64,000 bases of DNA from Paraphysomonas bandaiensis (taxonomy: Eukaryota; Chrysophyceae): the NCBI GenBank assembly GCA_965644295.1, contig CBFFRP010000097.1:62001-126000 (forward strand). Direction: 5' to 3'. Position numbers and translations under genes: made by a program. The notes below the pieces were generated by a model. That model ran no database searches. It was not told where the DNA came from and worked only from the letters and a program-made list of their open reading frames with translations. Shown here piece after piece: positions 60,502 through 64,000 of the stretch. How positions within the stretch are numbered: position 1 is the stretch's first letter; each line of letters opens with the position of its first letter.

Positions 60502-61587
60502 CACCAATTAAGGAATCGAGAATAGGCGCATCACATAATAATATCGCTCATAGTTATCATTCTTCGTGCGAGAGTCTCTTCTGACTTCAATGTTCATAAC
60601 CGAATGCTGTGGCTGTTGCCCTCTATATATACACTGCAAGCTTAACAGTATATATTATCATCCTACAATGCACTTATTATATGCCATCATGTTCCCTAGT
60701 TGAAAATGTCACTCCCGTCATATTATTATAGTATATAATATATATACAACTGAGGACATACATATATATGCATCAGAATCATTATCAATGTCTGCAGTGT
60801 AAATAAGCAGTATAACTTACCCGTATCCATGTTCCCTGTCTTAAACACTTCTCTTTATTGTGGATTTAAAATTAACACATATATATAGATAGGTCATCTG
60901 TAAAGTAAAAACTGCGATTAAGAGCACACCTAAATTCAAGAGTATAATATATATAATAATATTATATGTCAACATTAAGAATGTATGGATTATTCGCTGT
61001 CCTCATCATCAGATATAAGATGACACAAGAGACACCATTCTACAAGATATATATACCCTTCGAAACAGAATTTAAGTTTATCATAACTGATATATATTAT
61101 GTATAAAAGTTAGACAGTGAGAAGAAAGCAGACTGGTGACCTGACACTGATAAGTGTGTGAGAACTTTCTAGTATATTCTTTCCACTCTTCACACTGCGG
61201 AGAAGTTTGACGACTATTTCACACTGTTTTAACAGCAGCAAAAGATCGCCAAATAATACATCCATCGCCAGTTGAGAGTATATATTATATTTAAAAGTTT
61301 TACTGTAGAAAAGTATATATATATTTAGTGCTATATTATTATATACGTGAATTAGTTTATATACTATTGACCCAATCCATCAATAGCAACCTCTTTGTAG
61401 CAGCAAGGATACAGAAGAAGCCTTGAAGGGAATAATGACGAAACCATATCTGGGGGAAATTGTTACCCATCTCTCTTATAGTATTATACGGCTTTTGGTA
61501 TGGGCTCTACTGACAGTGCCAAGGTATATTTTTTGGAGGTGTACAGGATAATATATGTATAAAATTCCCTTATTGCTTCCAAATAGT
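60502..61587. other. Very AT-rich intergenic DNA, no gene seen
   Basis: Rich in TATATA runs (for example 60720-60760 and 61310-61345). No coding or RNA feature recognised. Confidence 0.4.
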
Positions 61588-62480
61588 CCCTCAACAAAGT
61601 CGGACTCGCACCTTTTCGTGGTGTTCTGGGGGATAAGTACCGGAGAGATTCTCTCTGGGAAACTAACGTGACCCGCAAACATATAAATATTCAGCAGATA
61701 TTCTTCTGCCCACTCATAGCCGAATGCTTGTGTGGTACAAGGTACACCAATAAGTGTCACTTGTGTAGACGTCTTTGGGCCCTGACGAATAAACAGGCAT
61801 CCGGGAATGGGCCCAGGGCACCCGGGACAGGACCCATCTGAAGGGTAACCGGGGTATTGGGCTGCCTGCTGAAGCCAAGCATCCGGGATGTTCACCTTAA
61901 GAACTCAGAGCGGAAGTGGTCGCACCTAGGTGCTTGCGGCGACACACAAGCAGCTTCCGTAGCGTTAAATAGTAGGATAAAAAGTGTGTACTGATTAGTT
62001 ACAGGTAGATGTCTAACCAATGTGTCTAGCATTCATCTACTAGCTACTAAGTTGGTGCAGGTTTTTAACGCCTATTGCAAAAAAAAGACTTTCAATAATA
62101 TATAAGGTATACGGCTTCGGTGGAATTGTTAACAGAAATGAGTTGACCTAATGACTACTTGCTAGCGATGCAGTGCTACGTTTATTCACGCATGCACGTA
62201 AACTTGAGAATAATATAGGGGAACATATGCATAGGGTGCCAGTCGACCTGGTGATCTGCTTCCCAGAGACATACACATGCATGAGTTTGCTGCAAATTAA
62301 CAACAAATCTTGAGCATATATAAATTTCACCTAATCTCATAGTTCATTACAGTACCATCTAGTTCTCATTATTTCAATGATCTCGGTGTTAATTTCAAAT
62401 TTAAGTTTGGCTTTATTAGGAGCACCTGTTTTACTACGGAATTATTTGACATCAATATACATAAGGTAAAGAGATGACAA
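61588..62480 (-). repeat. Interspersed repeat, copy F, plus duplicated flank, inverted
   Basis: The repeat proper (61588-62094) reads on the minus strand and ends exactly at the family 3' end (complement of CCCTCAACAAAGTCGG). The adjacent 62095-62480 is a diverged inverted copy of 14645-14935, with an insertion of roughly 100 bp. The outer flank at 61587 is unrelated to copy B. Confidence 0.72.
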
Positions 62481-62620
62481 CCAGCTTTTCTTTCACTTAG
62501 GCAAATATGAAACTGGAGTAGGAAATCTAATGCAACCCAATATCCAAACAACAATGATTGGCATATTCTATTATTATTACACGAAAAAGCTACGGTGTGA
62601 TTATCTATCGCTTACAACAG

Positions 62621-64000
62621 TTATTTTTTATCACTTCCGCCTCCCGTAGATGAAGAATTGGCACCACCTTTCTGGTCGCTCGATACTTGGTTCGAGGGCG
62701 CCGCTACACCTTGAAGGCTAGGAGCGGTATAGCCTAACGCTGAGGCAGACGAGGAAGGATATTGTACACCCTGCAGTACACCTCCCGACCCTTGCTGATA
62801 CATCACTGCCCCACTTGGCTGTGTTCTTTGTTGTTGTTGTTGTTGTTGCTGTTGTTGTTGTTGAGAGTATGGTCTCGCAACGGGCACGGTGTAGTATCCT
62901 TGCGGCGTTCCTGCAGGGTACTTTCCATCCAAAGTAGGAGATGCTGAGGAAGCTGGAACGCGCCCTCCTAAGCTATGTTGTTCTACCATTCCCGGATGCG
63001 CACGACTTTGAGGGAATCCCTGTCCCTGACTGACGGGCATCTGATACAGCGCCGAGGGAGGAAATCCACTCATTGGCACCCCCTTCGTACTCCCACCACT
63101 TTGCCCTTGTGGGTTGGTCATTTGGAGATTAGGGAATCCAAATCCCGGGAGTGTCATAGGTATGGGAGGAGCACCATACGGCCGAGCACTAGACGCGTCA
63201 CGTTGCTGTCCCGGAACGGTCGTCGCCCGAGGTGCCGGAACTCCAAGTTGTCCACTCATATACCCTGCTTGTGGAAATTTATACGGACCTGAGTAGTGAT
63301 TTACTTGCCCCTTCTGCTGCTGTGACTGAGAGTGGTGTTGTGGGATCATGGAATGTGGGAGAGATGACTGGAGATGAGTCTGGGCTTGCTGTTGTTGTTG
63401 TTGCTGAAGAGACATAGATTGAGGCCGTTGAGCACGAATCATCTCCGCCAAAGTAGAATGTGAAGATATTGATGTGGCACCGGCGGAAGGACCAGTAGAT
63501 TGGACTGGTGTAACCGATGGTACCTTTGCAGTTGTAGACAAGCGTCTGCTTTGTAATTCACTGCGGGAAGAAATGTTAGCGTCATTCCCTTGACTCAAAC
63601 GAGAGGTGGGATCCTTCTTGCTCAACTGGAAGGCCTTCTCAGCGGCATCAGACGCAAGCATTGCTTGCACAACGGACTTCGAAGGAGGGGCAATACGACG
63701 TGGAACAAAGTACCCAGTAGAATTCCACTCTTCTCGAGCCTGAAACCACTAGTCACATGTCGCATACAAAACACCGGTTGTACAACACACATACCACAAT
63801 ATTGAGGTTAACACTGCACTATAAAATAAAGAATGTACGATCAATGCATTAATGCGGGTAGACTCATACCATTTTAACGATAGCTAGAGCTTCACTCTCC
63901 GTGTCATACCGTCCAATGAAGTATCTCTTCTTTATAGATCCAGACTGCGATCCTTGGGAGGATGCATTTCGTTTGTTGCCTACCGACACCATATTTCCGC
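62621..64000 (-). CDS. Gln-rich protein with a short basic N-terminal domain, partial (5' end outside window)
   Basis: The C-terminal exon (stop at 62621) encodes over 350 residues of Gln/Ser/Pro/Gly-rich sequence with poly-Gln runs encoded by CAA/CAG repeats (about 62830-62863). Upstream, an exon at about 63740-63600 has EEWNSTGYFVPRRIAPPSKS, and another near 63870-64000 has SIKKRYFIGRYDTESEALAI. The latter faintly resembles the second half of an AP2-type DNA-binding domain, but I would not assign it. The low-complexity tail is typical of transcriptional or RNA-binding regulators. The 5' end lies beyond the window. Confidence 0.6.

Overview
This window is nuclear DNA from a unicellular eukaryote with the standard genetic code. 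Most genes are split by short GT-AG introns of about 40-90 nt, and intergenic DNA is AT-rich and full of repeats. The set of genes (SRP68, a GCP4-type gamma-tubulin complex protein, an NDR/STK38-type kinase, PSP1-domain genes, Ty1/copia elements) fits an opisthokont-related or other intron-rich protist. An ichthyosporean such as Sphaeroforma is one guess, but the sequence does not prove it. No bacterial operons, CRISPR arrays, rRNA or tRNA genes were recognised.

Layout. 0.6-6.3 kb: a secreted cPLA2/patatin-superfamily lipase (-), a two-module VOC/glyoxalase-like protein (+) and an LDH2-type malate/lactate dehydrogenase (-). 6.4-10.8 kb: a tandem duplication carrying two PSP1-domain genes. 12.0-13.3 kb: an ankyrin-repeat gene (-) next to a ~490 bp tetranucleotide microsatellite. 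16.2-17.1 kb: a six-exon HAD phosphatase-like gene. 17.8-23.0 kb: a complete copia retrotransposon with 307 bp LTRs, a 5 bp target duplication and one 1505-residue Gag-Pol ORF. 23.6-26.3 kb: a 510 bp inverted repeat around a tandem duplication. 26.8-33.3 kb: three unrecognised genes. 35.5-41.9 kb: GCP4 and SRP68, divergently transcribed. 42.1-49.3 kb: a hAT-like DNA element split by a second copia element (294 bp LTRs) with Gag and Pol in different frames. 49.8-51.5 kb: the NDR kinase. 52.6-57.3 kb: a direct duplication with two flavohaemoglobin genes encoding identical proteins. 57.6-59.7 kb: a NifS/SCLY-like PLP enzyme. 62.6 kb to the edge: a Gln-rich gene running out of the window.

The host genes do not form a pathway; they are independent housekeeping and metabolic genes. 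Two things connect the region. An interspersed repeat of about 490 bp occurs six times, and one copy has a perfect 15 bp target duplication. A short motif close to TATACTGCTGTATA (or its complement) recurs just upstream of many gene starts and may be a core-promoter element. Exon boundaries were inferred by eye from splice signals and family conservation.
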